In this document: positions 62,888 to 64,000 of the stretch, piece after piece
Numbering within the stretch: the first letter of the stretch is position 1
Layout: each line of letters opens with the position of its first letter
Source of the DNA: JAZKDW01 sp040387375
GTDB lineage: Bacteria; Pseudomonadota; Gammaproteobacteria; Burkholderiales; Burkholderiaceae_D
Direction of reading: 5' to 3'
Assembly: GCA_040387375.1 (NCBI GenBank)
Contig: JAZKDW010000029.1
Span: forward strand, 124,001-188,000
Length of the DNA stretch: 64,000 nt
Notes under the pieces: model-generated
Databases searched by the model: none
Told to the model about the DNA's origin: nothing
What the model saw: only the letters and a program-made list of their open reading frames with translations
Translations under genes and position numbers: made by a program

Positions 62888-63919
62888 ATGTCGATGAATA
62901 TCAAGGTTTTTGCCCGCTCGTGCGTATTATCCGTAGCAGTCCTTGTCGTGCCGGTGAGTTGGGCGGCGCCACCCAATTACCCGGCGTTGTACGCATTCGG
63001 CGACAGCCTGTCCGACACTGGCAACGACATTGTCGTCACCAAGGCGCTGTCGATGACACCCGCGATACCACCATCCGAGAGCCCCCACCGCACCTATTAT
63101 CAGGGACGTTTTTCAAACGGCCCGGTCGCAGTCGAGTACCTGTGGCGCCTTCTGAAGGGTAACAACAATGCCGTCGTTGCCCCGTTCATGCTGACTAACA
63201 CGCTTGGCAAAAAGTCGGCGGTCAACTTTGCATTTGGCGGATCAGGAACCGCGGAAGTATTCCAGACACCGGGCGGATTTGCCGTGCCGGGATTGCTCGG
63301 CCAGGTCAAGCTGTTCCGCACCGCGCTGCAAGGCAAGAAGGCGGATAACCAGGCGCTGTACGTATTGTGGTCGGGAGCGAATGACTACCTCTTCGGCGGC
63401 GCCAATGAACCCACCGTGATCGTAGCGAACATCACGCGCGCGATTGAAGATCTGCATGCGCTCGGCGCGCGGAATTTCCTGGTGCCGAACCTGCCTGACA
63501 TGGGACTGGCGCCACTTGCCCAGTTCCAGGGCGCCGGCCCGGCATTGTCGCAGCTGACCGCGGCTCACAATGCAGTGCTCGCGCAGTCGCTCGATGCCTT
63601 GTCCACCCGTCTTGGCAAAGCCAACATCATGCGTACCGATGTCAACGGCATCACCAAAACCATGCTGAGCACCGGCGCCGTCGCCGCCAACCCGCCCGCG
63701 TTGGCGTTGATTGCCCCCGACAGCGGCGCCGTCGACTGCCTGTTCAGGAACCCGATGACCTGCCCGGACGTCAATGTCACCGCCGCTATTCCATCACTGC
63801 TGTTCTGGGACGTGCTGCATCCGACCACGCAGGTTCACGGTGTCCTTGGACGAGCCATGTTTCAAGAGGTAAGCAGGGACCGGGGTCCGAAAGGTTCGCG
63901 GAACGGCGGAGCACATTGA
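62888..63919 (+). CDS. Exported SGNH/GDSL esterase
   Basis: A 343-residue esterase/lipase with a signal peptide ending VSWAA. Block I is YAFGDSLSDTGND with the nucleophile Ser40, block II is NFAFGGSGTAEV, block III is WSGANDYL, and block V is FWDVLHPTTQVHG with the Asp and His. All catalytic residues are present. An ATG six bases downstream (62894) is an alternative start. The last ~17 residues (EVSRDRGPKGSRNGGAH) look unlike the family end and may be a neutral extension. The 80 bp after the stop show no gene. Confidence 0.92.
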   Translation: MSMNIKVFARSCVLSVAVLVVPVSWAAPPNYPALYAFGDSLSDTGNDIVVTKALSMTPAIPPSESPHRTYYQGRFSNGPVAVEYLWRLLKGNNNAVVAPFMLTNTLGKKSAVNFAFGGSGTAEVFQTPGGFAVPGLLGQVKLFRTALQGKKADNQALYVLWSGANDYLFGGANEPTVIVANITRAIEDLHALGARNFLVPNLPDMGLAPLAQFQGAGPALSQLTAAHNAVLAQSLDALSTRLGKANIMRTDVNGITKTMLSTGAVAANPPALALIAPDSGAVDCLFRNPMTCPDVNVTAAIPSLLFWDVLHPTTQVHGVLGRAMFQEVSRDRGPKGSRNGGAH

Positions 63920-64000
63920 CACTGTGCGGTGAATGATGCCGTCAGCCTGGTTTGATACCGGGGCCGTCATGCGCTTGTTGAATGTGGCCGTCCAAGCCTG

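Overview
The window is GC-rich, densely coded chromosomal DNA from a betaproteobacterium, most likely Burkholderiales and probably Oxalobacteraceae-like (Herbaspirillum/Noviherbaspirillum type). The assignment is inferred from gene content only: Bug-type solute receptors, gentisate and 4-hydroxybenzoate catabolism, PEP-CTERM proteins, a yjcH-actP-exonuclease operon and many GGDEF/EAL proteins. No rRNA, tRNA, CRISPR array, transposase or phage gene was recognised.

Layout. 1-1.0 kb: two tandem PEP-CTERM surface proteins, the first cut by the window edge. 1.0-4.5 kb: acetate permease operon (yjcH, actP) ending in a membrane-anchored PAS/DEDDh exonuclease. 4.7-8.9 kb: SNF2 helicase plus SWIM-finger protein and two small proteins. 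9.0-11.2 kb: a secreted sorbosone/glucose-dehydrogenase-like protein with Ig and NPCBM domains. 11.3-18.2 kb (minus): a putative catabolic operon of alpha/beta hydrolase, CoxG, and the FAD, molybdopterin and 2Fe-2S subunits of a molybdenum hydroxylase, followed by RidA and a Bug receptor. 18.3-26.2 kb (plus): LysR, acyl-CoA ligase, CaiB CoA-transferase, HMG-CoA-lyase-like enzyme, LeuCD-like hydratase, LysR. The two blocks diverge from one intergenic region and may form one pathway for an unidentified substrate.

26.5-30 kb: an EAL-CBS-GGDEF protein and a Kef-type antiporter. 30.1-45.7 kb: aromatic catabolism in three modules, each pairing one oxygenase with its own paralogous LivJ-type binding protein: a Rieske oxygenase (with MarR), 3-hydroxybenzoate 6-hydroxylase with gentisate dioxygenase and an FAH-type hydrolase (with LysR), and PobA (with a PobR-like AraC regulator). 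htpX, a small CopD-like membrane protein and a REC-GGDEF protein lie between the second and third.

46-57 kb is a cyclic-di-GMP signalling region: an H-NOX nitric-oxide sensor in an operon with a PAS-GGDEF-EAL protein, facing a divergent operon of an unknown helical protein, a double-domain KaiC-like ATPase and a GGDEF-EAL protein; then an FKBP isomerase, small proteins, and an 1174-residue PAS/GAF/GGDEF/EAL protein. 57-64 kb: a DTW-domain tRNA-modifying enzyme, a TPR-like exported protein, a palindromic MITE-like element, an orphan GspE/PilB-type ATPase carrying four MshEN-like c-di-GMP-binding motifs, and a secreted GDSL esterase.

The non-coding part holds the most unusual structure. Two copies of a roughly 300-bp dispersed element (12.9 kb and 33.3 kb, opposite orientation) have conserved flanks and a conserved loop, but the arms of a 93-94-nt central palindrome differ in sequence between copies while staying self-complementary. 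One copy carries a 13-unit hexanucleotide tail.
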